Of a stretch of DNA of 64,000 nt, positions 36,820-48,850 are shown in pieces; the stretch's first letter is position 1; each line of letters starts with the position of its first letter. Source of the DNA: Monodelphis domestica (lineage: Eukaryota > Chordata > Mammalia > Didelphimorphia > Didelphidae). The stretch lies in NCBI RefSeq assembly GCF_027887165.1, contig NC_077230.1, positions 339,584,322 to 339,648,321 of the forward strand. The letters run 5' to 3'. The position numbers and the translations under genes are program-made. Below the pieces are notes generated by a model. The model did not search any database. It worked only from the letters and a program-made list of their open reading frames with translations, and had not been told where the DNA came from.

Positions 36820-37305
36820 GTAAACAACTTTAAGGGTTAAATTAGGAGTTTGACAAAATAAGAGAACAGCTTTTTAATAATTTTAGTTTTAATGAGAATA
36901 TTGTAAAAGGAGGGAAATATGGGAAAGATAGAGAGAGAAATTGCCTAACTAGCTAACCTGTAACTGTTGTTAGAGAAAGTCCAGGTGATCATCCTTCAAC
37001 TCAGCTCACCAAGCATAATTAATATATCCAGATATCTATCTCCCAACCACCAAGGAATCACCAACCCATGCCACTAGCACCCAACCCCCAACGACCTCCC
37101 AATCCCCAAAAGGTCAAAAAGCCCCTCTCAGTTCTTGAGCTGACCTTTTATATCCCCTTCTTACCTCACTTCCTGTCTCTCTGGTTTCTACTTCCTTTCA
37201 CTGTGGTCTGGTATATCTTTATACATCTCTATGGTAAAAGGACCTCCAGGTCCCCAGTTAAATTAGAGCAAGGGATTAAAAATTCCCTTTAATTAAAAAT
37301 TCACT
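36820..37305 (-). mobile_element. Possible LTR fragment, family B copy 1
   Basis: Begins 'aagggttaaattaggagttt' and has a layout like 61445-62020 ('aagggttaaatttttt', then 'caggagtttgatcaaaa'). A T-rich to C-rich gradient and 'ccttttatatccccttctta' (reverse of a TATA-like region) suggest an LTR on the - strand. Ends and class are uncertain. Confidence 0.4.
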
Positions 37306-37309
37306 CAAC

Positions 37310-37425
37310 AAATGGTTAAGTGACTTGCCCAGGGTGACACAGCTAGTGCCTGAGGCTGTATTTGAAGTTAGGTCTTCTTGATTCCAAGCCTGGCACTCTA
37401 TCCACTGTGCCACTTAGCTGCCCTC
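37310..37425 (-). mobile_element. tRNA-derived SINE, reverse, partial
   Basis: 'aagtgacttgcccagggtga' and 'ccactgtgccacttagctgc' mark the reversed core and head. The 3' tail is missing. Confidence 0.75.
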
Positions 37426-37687
37426 TATCTATTTAGAAGCCAATAAAAATTATTAATAAACATTCCACCATAAGGTTCTCTCACAATCAGTGCCCACCCT
37501 CTGGATAGACAGCCCTAACATTCTGGATAGAAATCATCCTCCAACCTAAATGTCTTTGTAAACCAAACTAGCCCTTGGCTTCCTTGCCTGCCCTTGCTCA
37601 TGCATGCAATTGATATATGGACATGTATCATAGAACTGTTTTGATTGATCATAGTGTTAAGAGTAAGATGCCTTTTTTGCCTTTTTT

Positions 37688-37885
37688 TCTTTAACCCTTA
37701 CCTTCCATCTTAGAATCAATATTGTGTATTGTTCCAAGGCAGAAGAGTGGTAAGGGCTAGGCAATGGGGGTCAAGTGACTTGTCCAGGGTCACACAGCTA
37801 GGAAGTGTCTGAAGCCAGATTGGAACCCAGGACCTCCCATCTCTGGACCTGGCTCTCCATCTACTGAGCCACCCAGATGCCTCCT
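37688..37885 (-). mobile_element. SINE1, reverse orientation
   Basis: Near-complete reverse copy: 'taacccttaccttccatctt' at the tail and 'actgagccacccagatgcct' at the head. Confidence 0.92.
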
Positions 37886-38029
37886 AAGATGCTTTTAAAG
37901 ACGTGAATAAATCAGTAGTCATAAAGATACTTAAAGAACAAACTGGAATAAATGCCCACTATCTGCAGGGGCAGAGAGAGAGAAAGAACAAGTAGTTTGT
38001 CAGTATCCTCTGTCTCCCAGAAAAGAATT

Positions 38030-38760
38030 GTTCAGTCACCTTTCAGCCAAGGCTTTCATTAGGCAGAAGTGCCTTGACGCTCAACATCCCCATTCAGAAG
38101 GCTCAGAATGCTTCTGGTGTGGATCACGAGCTTCTCCTCCAGCAGAGATTCCCCTCTGTGCATCCTGTACTCTCCTCTGCTCCAGCTCCGCTCAGAAAGT
38201 CCCATTGTGGAGAGCCCCTCCCCCTTGGCTTGGAGCTCTTCACAGTCAGGGTCTCTCTCCTGACACACTAACCCGGGCCCACAACGCTCGGGATTCCCAG
38301 GCTCTGGATGCCTCGGCTCTGGATGCCTCCGCCTGCCTGCGCCCCTTTTACAGAGGGATCGATCTCCAGAGAAGCCCAAGTGACATTCCTTCTTGGGCTT
38401 TAGGATGTTTAAGTCTCTTGCAAATCAGCTGTGACCCGCAGTTCAGGCACAAGAGAGCGCAACACTGAACAAGGAGGAATAGCCGGGCCTCCCACGGAAT
38501 CACCTTCGGGCGCCCACCTTTCCCAGGAGGGACTGGGCGTCCTAAAGCTGAGCGAAGGCGGAAACTTTAATAGCTGGGACTTCTGAGGCCCCCGCAGGCG
38601 TCAGCAATACAAGTTCCTCCCCCGAGGACAAGTCCCCGGAGCTTAACACAGCGGATGCTTAATGAATGCCAACAATGGCCAACAGACCAGGAGAACCGGG
38701 TAATGCACGTGTCCGAGTGATATCTGCATATGCAAGTAACACAAGAAAACGGATTTAGCA
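38030..38760. other. CpG-rich block without recognised gene
   Basis: CpG dinucleotides are clearly denser here than in the surrounding AT-rich DNA, for example 'ccgggcccacaacgctcggg' and 'ttcgggcgcccacc'. It contains a 146-codon + strand open frame (38028-38468) and a 106-codon - strand frame, neither with a domain I recognise. A 15-base unit 'ggctctggatgcctc' is duplicated at about 38309-38339. It could be a CpG island, an unannotated exon or a GC-rich repeat. Confidence 0.5.
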
Positions 38761-39507
38761 GCAAGCGACCCCATCAGGAGGTCTACAGATTATCCTCACT
38801 AGGTTTCTCCCAGGCTTTCCCCAGTAGGCACTGGCCGCCCTCTCTCCCCCTTTCCTCCTCTCCATCCCTTGGAGAACCAGTTCGATTCTAGACGATTCTC
38901 TTTACACCAGTGTCACACCAAAATAGAAGGGGGCCCCTTAAACCAGATTGAGGATCCCTGGCCCCCCCCCTTCATATCATCTTATTTTATTGTTTTGTTT
39001 TGTGTGAAATATTTCCCAATTACTTTGGGTTGTTGTGGGTTGCATGCAGCCCACCAGCACAGCTCTCATGCTTTTGCTCTCTACTCCTGCCTTTACTCTC
39101 TCACTGGTCCAGCCCAGCCTTGGATCTAAAGTCTTCACTTCTATTTACGTCCTGCTGAGCAGAACAGAAAGAGATCGTGAAACCATGCGGACTAGGTTAC
39201 TATAAATTTATGTCTCATACACTCAACAGAGCCCTCACTGCAAAATGTAATTCCTCACAACAGTTTTTCCAAATCTCTCCATCTCTCCTTAGGCTTCTAG
39301 GAGCATCCCTTACCCTGTCCCTTTCAGCCTAATATTTTGCTGAAATAATCGAGGTTGCTTGTTCCCTTTTCTCCTTTTCTTCTCATTTCACATCACTCGG
39401 GTGTCTTTCCCGGCTATTTCCTTTACCCTTCTCTTACATGAAGAAGTGATCTCCTCACCAAGGCATACTCCTCTGCAATCACCTTTTAAAACAAAACAAA
39501 ACAAAAA
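38761..39507. other. Intergenic, C/T-rich, possibly L2-derived
   Basis: A C run lies at 38962-38970. The pyrimidine-rich segment 39050-39480 resembles degraded L2 sequence ('gcttctaggagcatccctta', 'gaagtgatctcctcaccaag'). No gene was seen. Confidence 0.4.
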
Positions 39508-39699
39508 ACCCTTACCTTCCTTGTTAGAATGAATTGCAGCTATTGATTCCTAGGCAGAAGATTGGGAAGGGCTGGGCAAATGGGGTTATGTGCCTTGCCC
39601 AGAGTCACCCAGTTGAGAACTGTCTGAGGCCAAATTTGAATCCAGGACCTCCTATCTCTAGACCTGAATCTCTATCCACTGAGTCACCTAGTTGCCCCT
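39508..39699 (-). mobile_element. SINE1, reverse orientation
   Basis: Tail 'aacccttaccttccttgtta', core 'gccttgcccagagtcaccca' and head 'actgagtcacctagttgccc'. Confidence 0.9.
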
Positions 39700-39942
39700 T
39701 ACAATCATCTTCTATTCCATTCTATTCCATCTTCTCCAGCAGATTACCCCTTATCATCACCTCTGCCTCACTAATCTTCAATCTCTCTCTCTACTGGCTG
39801 TTTTTCTGTTGCCTACAAATATGCCTATAACTCTCCCACCCTTTAAAAAAAACCCTAAACTTCACTTAATCAAACCATCTCTGCTACTTATCATTTTATA
39901 GCTCTCCTCCTTTTTGTGGCTAAACTTTAAAAAAACTCAAAA
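39700..39942 (+). mobile_element. Possible L2 fragment between two SINEs
   Basis: Pyrimidine-rich text ('atcacctctgcctcactaat', 'ctactggctgtttttctgtt') similar to the 5' portion of L2 fragments elsewhere in the window. Low certainty. Confidence 0.35.
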
Positions 39943-40125
39943 AACAACCCTTACCTTCTGTCTTAGAATTAACACTGTGTATTGGTTCCAAGGCAGAAGA
40001 GAGGTAAGGGTTGAAGTGACTTGCCCAGGGTCACACAGCTAGGAAGTGTTTGAGGACAGATTTGAACCCAGGACCTTCCATCTCTGGGCCTAGTTCTTAA
40101 TCCACTGAGCCACTCAGATGCCCCT
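39943..40125 (-). mobile_element. SINE1, reverse orientation
   Basis: Contains 'aacccttaccttctgtctta' at the tail and 'ttgcccagggtcacacagct' in the core. The head 'actgagccactcagatgccc' ends at 40122. Confidence 0.92.
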
Positions 40126-40649
40126 AATAGCTAAACTTTTAAAAAAATAAATCTTTATCTTTTAAAAATTTTTAGTTTAATTGTTTTACCAATTACATGT
40201 AATAACAAATTTCCACATAAGTTTTCCAAAGTTACATGATCCAAATTGTCTACCTTCTTCCTCCTCCTGCCCCCTCCCAGAGTTGGCAAACAATTCAATT
40301 TGTACTTTATTTACATACATATATAAACTATATTGTATATTACATATATTACTGTATATTATGTATGCACTGTCATGTAAAACATGCTGCCATATTGTTC
40401 ATTTTTCTAAGTGAATAAAAACTTATCCCATCTTCAGTTATAGTAGCTCTATTTTTGGAGAGCTCTTATTGTTAGGAAGTTATCTATTCTAATTTTTTTC
40501 TTATATTTATTCTTTATTTTTATTCTTATTTCTTATATTTATACTTCTTTTTTTCCCTTATACTTATTCTATTTTTGCCACTTTGCAATCTGTCCTCAGA
40601 GACTCAGAACAAGGCTAATTCCCCATTTCTTTTCATTAAAAACAAACCC
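40126..40649. other. AT-rich dispersed-repeat-like sequence
   Basis: Very AT-rich with 'aataacaaatttccacataa' and 'tgtatattacatatattact'. I believe this type of sequence is dispersed in marsupial genomes, but I cannot name the family. No gene was seen. Confidence 0.4.
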
Positions 40650-40858
40650 CCCAAAACTCATTACTTTCCATCTTAGAATAAATACTCTGTATTGGTTCAA
40701 GGCAGAAGAGTGGTAAGGTTAGGCAATGGGGGTTAAGTGACTTGCCCAGGGTCACACAGCTGGGAAGTCTGAGGCTAGATTCGAACCTAGGACCTCCTCT
40801 CTCCAGGCCTGGCTCTCTATCCATTGAGTCACTCAGCTTGCCTGCCTGCCCCCTCCTG
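40650..40858 (-). mobile_element. SINE1, reverse orientation
   Basis: Tail 'ctcattactttccatcttag', core 'ttgcccagggtcacacagct' and a modified head ending in C-rich 'tgcctgcctgccccc'. Confidence 0.9.
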
Positions 40859-40984
40859 CCCCTCCCCACCAATTTCCTTTCTACCTACTTAAAAGCCAAC
40901 TCTCATATTTCTTCTAACTCTGCTCTTCTTAATGTCGAGCGCCTCATCATCTGGGCAACAAGTATGTTCTTGGTTTGATTTGTC

Positions 40985-42260
40985 AGATCGGAGGATCGAA
41001 ATGATGATCCCGGAATCTGCTGGGGACAGCTCGGGACCCTGAGCCCCAGGAATAGCGGTGGACTAGGCACTGCTGCCCCAATTCCAGTCCCGCCCCCATA
41101 GCTGTTGATAAGAAACTAACCCGGCAAAAATTCTGGCCCCGAAAATCCTGGCCATCTCTATCGTCCGTGAGTGGGTTCGTGGGGGAAAACCGCACTCCAG
41201 GAGAGAAGTCCCGAAGTACCGTGAGGATTACACACTCTACGTCGGGCGCTATCAGACGTGCAGGAGAAAAGTTAAGAAGCTTCTGCACTAGGGAAACTCA
41301 TAGTCATCTTTTTTTAAAAGCTGGCAGGGTGCGGGCAGGTAACAGGCCTGATTCCGCTCCGTATTGGCACCGAGGCTTTGCCTTCTTCTGTTTGTCACCC
41401 GACTGGCTTTCCCCTTTCTTCTCCCCGGAGCGCTCCCCACAAGGATGCAAAACGTACTTCAGAGGTCCGACTGGTAAAGGCTACACACAGAAGCCCAGAA
41501 CTCCTGAGCGCGAGACATTCACCCATCCATGGCGGCAAAGGTTCTTTCACCTTGGTACGCACTTGGCACGAGGGAGGCAATCGGTAAACAACCAACTAAA
41601 GAAATAGAAAGTAGATAAAGAGGAGAGCCCGGGGAGTCTCAGCAAGGAAGGCGCTAGCCGCTAGTAGAGCCCGGGGTCATCTGAGGCGAGCGAGCCTTCG
41701 GGGAAGCGGCAGAGCCTGGGCAAAGGCTGAAGAGGTATGGGCGGCCAGGATGTGCCGAACTTGAAACGTCTGAGGAGTTTGCATTTGAGTTCGGAGGGAG
41801 GGTCAACCTTTGGAGCTCTTGAGCTGGAGACACCATTAGAGGACGGACGGGTGAGATAGCCGTCGCCATAGTCCGGCCAGAAGCAATGAGTGTGAGGGGA
41901 GAGAAGAGGACATAAAGGGGATGGGAGAATGGGACGAGGGGAGGAAGAGCCAGAAATGGCTGCTAATTGGATACGTGCGGCTGCCCTCAGCAGCAGCAGG
42001 GAGGTCTGGGAAAGACAGTGAGCTGTGGGGAGCGTGCGGTACCCAGGGGGGGATCCAGTTGGAGCGGTCCAAAAGGCAACTGGTGACAAATGCCTTTTCC
42101 TCGGAAGAGAGACTAGGACCGATTCTCTAGATCTAGGAATCGCCAGCGCAGCGATAGTAAATGAACCCACAGCCTTGGTGTAATTACCCAAAGAGAGGAG
42201 AGAAAAAGGAAAGCGAACTAGAGCCAGGACAAGAACCTCTGCACACACGCACTGTTAGTA
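40985..42260. other. CpG island-like block between convergent genes
   Basis: A 1.2 kb stretch with dense CpG (roughly 19 in the first 280 bases by hand count), mixed purine and pyrimidine composition and no obvious repeat. It includes a short + strand frame starting ATGGCGGCAAAG at 41529 and a 195-codon - strand frame (41661-42248), neither recognised. 'atggcggc' at 41529-41536 resembles a YY1 site, which often marks promoters. In marsupial DNA such CpG density usually marks an unmethylated promoter, but no gene start is known to me here. Confidence 0.6.
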
Positions 42261-42317
42261 GGCATATCGGGAGAGAAGAGTCAGCAAAGGAGAATTAGGA
42301 GTAAATAGAGAGATAGG

Positions 42318-42535
42318 GGTGGCTAGGTAGTGCAGTGGAGAAAGTGCCAGGCCGGGAGTCAGGAAGATCGGAGTTCAAATCCAGTCTTAGAAATTTACTG
42401 GCTGTGACGCTGTCACTTCTTCTTGTTTGCCTCAATTTTCTGCTCTGTAAAAGGAGCTGGAAAGGAAATGGCCAACCGCTCCAGTATCCTTGCCAAGAAA
42501 ACTCCAAATGGGATTGTGAACCGTCAGACGCTACA
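42318..42535 (+). mobile_element. MAR1-type SINE
   Basis: Head 'ggtggctaggtagtgcagtg', then 'ttgtttgcctcaattttctg', 'tccttgccaagaaaactcca' and 'ccgtcagacgctacagaagc', the RTE-like tail. Confidence 0.85.
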
Positions 42536-43447
42536 GAAGCAAAGGAACAAAAACAGAGGCGAAAGAACCAGGAGAAAGCAGCGCCACGAAAACCAATAGA
42601 TGAGAGGGTATCCAGGATAAGGTTTGATCAAGTGGCAAAGCTACAGAGGCACCAGAAGATCCGGCAATCGGGAGATTCCTGAGCACTCTGGAGAAGGAAG
42701 TTTGAAGCCATATTGCCGAGATAGCAGGAAACCCTTTTGGGAAAGAGGCTGTAGGTTCATTTGCCCGGAGGAGAACAAAAGGGAAGTGATGGAAAAGTGA
42801 GAGTCAGGCCTCGCTGTGGGGAGAATGACCGTGACTGTTGTGGGAAAGGGATACTGAGAAGGGGAGAGCATATGGGTGAGGAGGTGAGGTAGGAGCCTAT
42901 TCAGAGAGTCCGGAGGGAAGGTGATCCCCCCTCCCCCCACACACACACACAACTGGTGAGAGGAAGGGATGAATGAGCTGGAGAGGGGGAGGAAGGCAGA
43001 AGTGAACATTTCTATTATGGGTTCCTGACAACATTGGGAAACTGGGGGAAGATGCTGACCTAGGGATAAAGATGATAAATTCGGATTCGGAAGTTTGAGG
43101 TACCAACAGGGTGACAAGTGGAAGATGTCCAGCAGGCAGTGGAGGCAGAAACAAGCTCAGGAAAAGCCTGGAGATAGCAGCCTGAGGTCATTTAGTCCAG
43201 AGGCCCAGACACAATCCTTGAGGGAATCACTGGATTGATGGACCCATAATAAGTAATGTGCATAATAATGCCCTTAAGCCATTAAGAAAGTATTTACATT
43301 TAGCACACAGCCTTTAATAAGTAAGGTATTAATGACATCATTAGAGGAATGTTGAAAGATAAAGAGAGCCTATGGCAGACTTTGGAGCACACTAAGCATA
43401 GGCTGTGGGAGGCCCATAAGCAAAGTGGTGGGAAGGTACAAAAAAGG
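42536..43447. other. Intergenic, no gene recognised
   Basis: Purine-rich on the + strand with a CA repeat at about 42938-42952. The 158-codon - strand frame at 42641-43117 shows no domain and mirrors the purine bias. From about 43200 the sequence becomes AT-rich and ordinary. Confidence 0.5.
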
Positions 43448-43455
43448 AGTCTTAT

Positions 43456-44375
43456 AAATGGTCAAGGGACATGAATAGGCAGTTTTCACTTGAAGAAATC
43501 AAAACTATCAATAATCACATGAAAAAGTGTTTTAAATCCCTCCCGATTAGAGAAATGCACATCAAAATAATTCTGACCTACCACCTCACACCCAGCAGAT
43601 TAGCTAACATGACAGCTATGGAAAGTAATGAATGCTGGAGGGGATGTGGCAAAGTGGGGGCATTAATGCACTGCTGGTGGAGTTGTGAATTGATCCAACC
43701 ATTCAGGAGGGCAATTTGGAACTATGCCCAAAGGGTGATAAAAGACTGTCTGCCCTTTGATCCAGCCATAGCACTGCTGGGTCTGTACCCCAAAGAGATA
43801 ATGGACAAAAAGACTTATACAAGAATATTCATAGCTGTGCTCTTTGTGGTGGCCCAAAATTGGAAAATGAGGGGATGCTCTTCAATTGGGGAATGGCTGA
43901 ACAAATTGTGGTATATGTTGGTGATGGAATACTATTGTGCTCAAAGGAATAATAAAGTGGAGGAATTCCATGGAGACTGGAACAACCTCCAGGAAGTGAT
44001 GCAGAGTGAGAGGAGCAGAACCAGGAAAACATTGTACACAGAGACTGATACACTGTGGCACAATCAAATGTAATGGACTCCCACATTGGTGGTAATGCAG
44101 TGATCCAGGACAATTCTGAGCAACTTGGGGAAAGAACTGTGGAACCAGAAATACATTAGAAAAATATGTGATGGATCACATAATGTGATGGGGTTGTGAT
44201 TAGGGTTTTGATGTTGTTAAAGAATCTCGATGCTGCAAAAATAGATTTTGAACAATGATACATGTATAACCCAGGGGAACTGCTTGTTGGCTTTGGGAGG
44301 GGAGAGCAAAGGGAGGGGAATCATGAATCATGTAACCATAGAAAAATATTCTAAATTAAAAAGAGGAGGGAAAGT
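43456..44375 (+). mobile_element. 5'-truncated L1 with open ORF2 tail
   Basis: A 0.92 kb L1 end carrying the last 200 codons of ORF2 without a break (43471-44073), then the 3' UTR and A-rich end. Protein landmarks match the full-length copy: [52 protein letters not shown] possible short target duplication 'agtcttat' lies at 43448-43455 and 44376-44383. The open frame lacks a promoter of its own and the catalytic domains, so it is not a functional gene. Its openness suggests a young insertion. Confidence 0.9.
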
Positions 44376-44689
44376 AGTCTTATGGAGATTGTGGGAAGAG
44401 AAACTACTCTAGGAGTAGACAGTCAGAAGTATCAAATGGCTTACTTAGACCTCTTTGTTTCCCAGCAGGCTGCAGGCCTCAGGACTTTCCCTTTGTGCAC
44501 CAGGAACCTCACAGCCTGGGAAGATCTCATCAGCCTGGCCTCCCTCCCTCTGACTGGACAGCTCCACGAAGGAGGTGCCCAGGCCTTTAATTTCCCACCT
44601 GGATGCACTCCTTGAGATTTCTCCATCATCCTTCTTCATTAGATACCTTTCCTTCCTAACCCTTTTTCCTTTTGTGGGTTGTCTTCCAC

Positions 44690-44815
44690 CATTAGACTGT
44701 AAGCTCTTTGTGGACAGGAAATGTCTTTCTTTTTTATATTTTTATCTCCAGCATTTAGTACAGTGCTTGGCACACAGTCGGTGTCTAATAAGTGTTTAAT
44801 GACTGACTGGGGTGA
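44690..44815 (+). mobile_element. L2-type LINE 3' end
   Basis: 'ttagactgtaagctctttgt', 'tatctccagcatttagtaca', 'gtgcttggcacacagtcggt' and 'taataagtgtttaatgactg' are typical of the L2 3' terminus. It lies just beyond the AAMDC 3' end. Confidence 0.8.
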
Positions 44816-44858
44816 AAGGTGCAGATGTAAGTGATAAGTCATATTCATGAATCATCAT

Positions 44859-44864
44859 TTTATT
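44859..44864 (-). promoter_or_regulatory. AAMDC: Candidate AAMDC polyadenylation signal
   Basis: 'tttatt' on the + strand is AATAAA on the - strand, 25 bases past the AAMDC stop codon. If used, the 3' UTR would be very short. A more distal signal is possible. Confidence 0.5.
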
Positions 44865-44888
44865 TTTCTCTAAGTTGGGGTGGTGGCA

Positions 44889-47559
<2,671 letters not shown>

Positions 47560-48426
47560 CTTCCCTGAACTTACTACATAGCCTTCAAAGTTCTAGACTT
47601 CAGAGATACACAGAATAAATCTAAACTCCTCTAGTCTTCTTTAACATTGCTAATTATTTCTTTCTTTATTATAATTTCTCTTTCCTGGGGCTTTGTGATA
47701 TTTGTTTCTCCTGGGTCTTCTACTACCTCTCTAACTGGTTCTTCTCAAGCTCCTTGCTGGATCACCATCCATTTCTACTCCCTTCTGGGTAGGTATATCT
47801 CCAGGATTCTGTTATGGGTCTAATTTTCTTTCCTCTATATTCTGTCTTAGAGATTTCATAAGGTCCCATGAGTTCAATAATTTACTCTATGAAGATAACT
47901 CCAAAAATCTATGTATGCCCTAATATTTCTCCCAAGCTCTAATCCAATTGCTAACTGCCAGATGGACATACATCTTTACCTGGATGTCCCACAGGTATCT
48001 CAAATTCATAATGTCAAAAACAGGACTCTATCATTCTCCACTAAACCCTCTTCTATTCCTAAATCTTTATTTCTGTCAAGGGCACCACCAATGCTTTAGT
48101 CTGGTTTCAACCATAGTCATCCTCAACTCTTCTTCATACCCTCCATAACCAGTGGAGGTTAATAACTACTCTGATAACTCTATAATTCAAATCTCTCACT
48201 TCTATCTTCATATCTTTATATATAGACATCCCTCATTTCTCCTCTTCCCCTTCCCCTCTAGTTCTAGCCCTTGCTCACTCTTGACTAGATTATTGTAATA
48301 GCTTCTTAATTGGTCTGCTGGATTCTAGACTTTACTGTATCTTCTCTAGTCCATCTTCCACATACAGCTGCCAAATTTATAATCCTAAACCTCCTTATTG
48401 CCCTTAGAATAATGTACCAACACTCT
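47560..48426 (+). mobile_element. L2 LINE fragment, cut by an ERV
   Basis: Long L2-like text on the + strand: 'gatggacatacatctttacc', 'tggatgtcccacaggtatct', 'caaattcataatgtcaaaaa', 'gactagattattgtaatagc' and 'acacagctgccaaat'-like words, ending in 'ttgcccttagaataatgtac'. It stops abruptly at the LTR near 48427. The missing 3' part has the same register as the L2 piece at 60240-60740. Confidence 0.8.
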
Positions 48427-48830
48427 TGGTGGTGAGGGAGATCTAAATTGAAAATTGCCCTGAGAAATTCAGCCAGGAAAAATGCCAAGGCCCCGCTATA
48501 GACAGATAAACTTCAAACCTGGCCAAGGCCTCGCTACAGACAGATAAACTTCAAACCTAGCCAAGGCCCTGGCTGGGACCTGTCCAAGGTCCCTGATAAA
48601 CTTCAGCACCAAGACCCCAGGTGCAAAAAGCAACTTTCCAACAAGGGCATGCAACAGGGGAATTATTCATGCTGAAAAGTATTTAAGACTAAATCTTCAG
48701 TAGGGAAATTGGAACTCTGATGGCAGAGGTTCCCACTGATGCGTGTATCAGTTCAATAAATGGCCTTTCTCTGCCTGTTTGCATTGTCCATGGTCTTCCT
48801 TGGTGGTGGGTGAATTCCCGGACCTTAACA
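48427..48830 (+). mobile_element. ERV 5' LTR (class I, gammaretrovirus-like)
   Basis: A 0.4 kb LTR ends in 'ggaccttaaca' just before a primer binding site. It has a TATA-like 'agtatttaagac' near 48678, AATAAA at 48755-48760 and a repeated 'gacagataaacttcaaacc' motif in the U3-like part (near 48500 and 48538), like U3 enhancer repeats. The start is between 48427 and 48433, where the L2 is interrupted. Confidence 0.75.
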
Positions 48831-48832
48831 TT

Positions 48833-48850
48833 TAGGGGCTCGCCTGTATG
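48833..48850 (+). promoter_or_regulatory. Retroviral primer binding site, proline-tRNA type
   Basis: 'taggggctcgcctgtatg' begins two bases after the LTR end. The first 10 bases match the proline-tRNA primer site of gammaretroviruses except for one position. The second half is diverged. Confidence 0.6.

Noticed and set aside
41661..42248. A 195-codon - strand frame in the CpG-rich block
   Set aside because: No domain, low-complexity Ser/Pro/Leu content, and overlapping frames on the other strand as expected in GC-rich DNA.
42641..43117. A 158-codon - strand frame rich in Ser, Pro and Leu
   Set aside because: It reflects pyrimidine bias on that strand; no homology is recognised.
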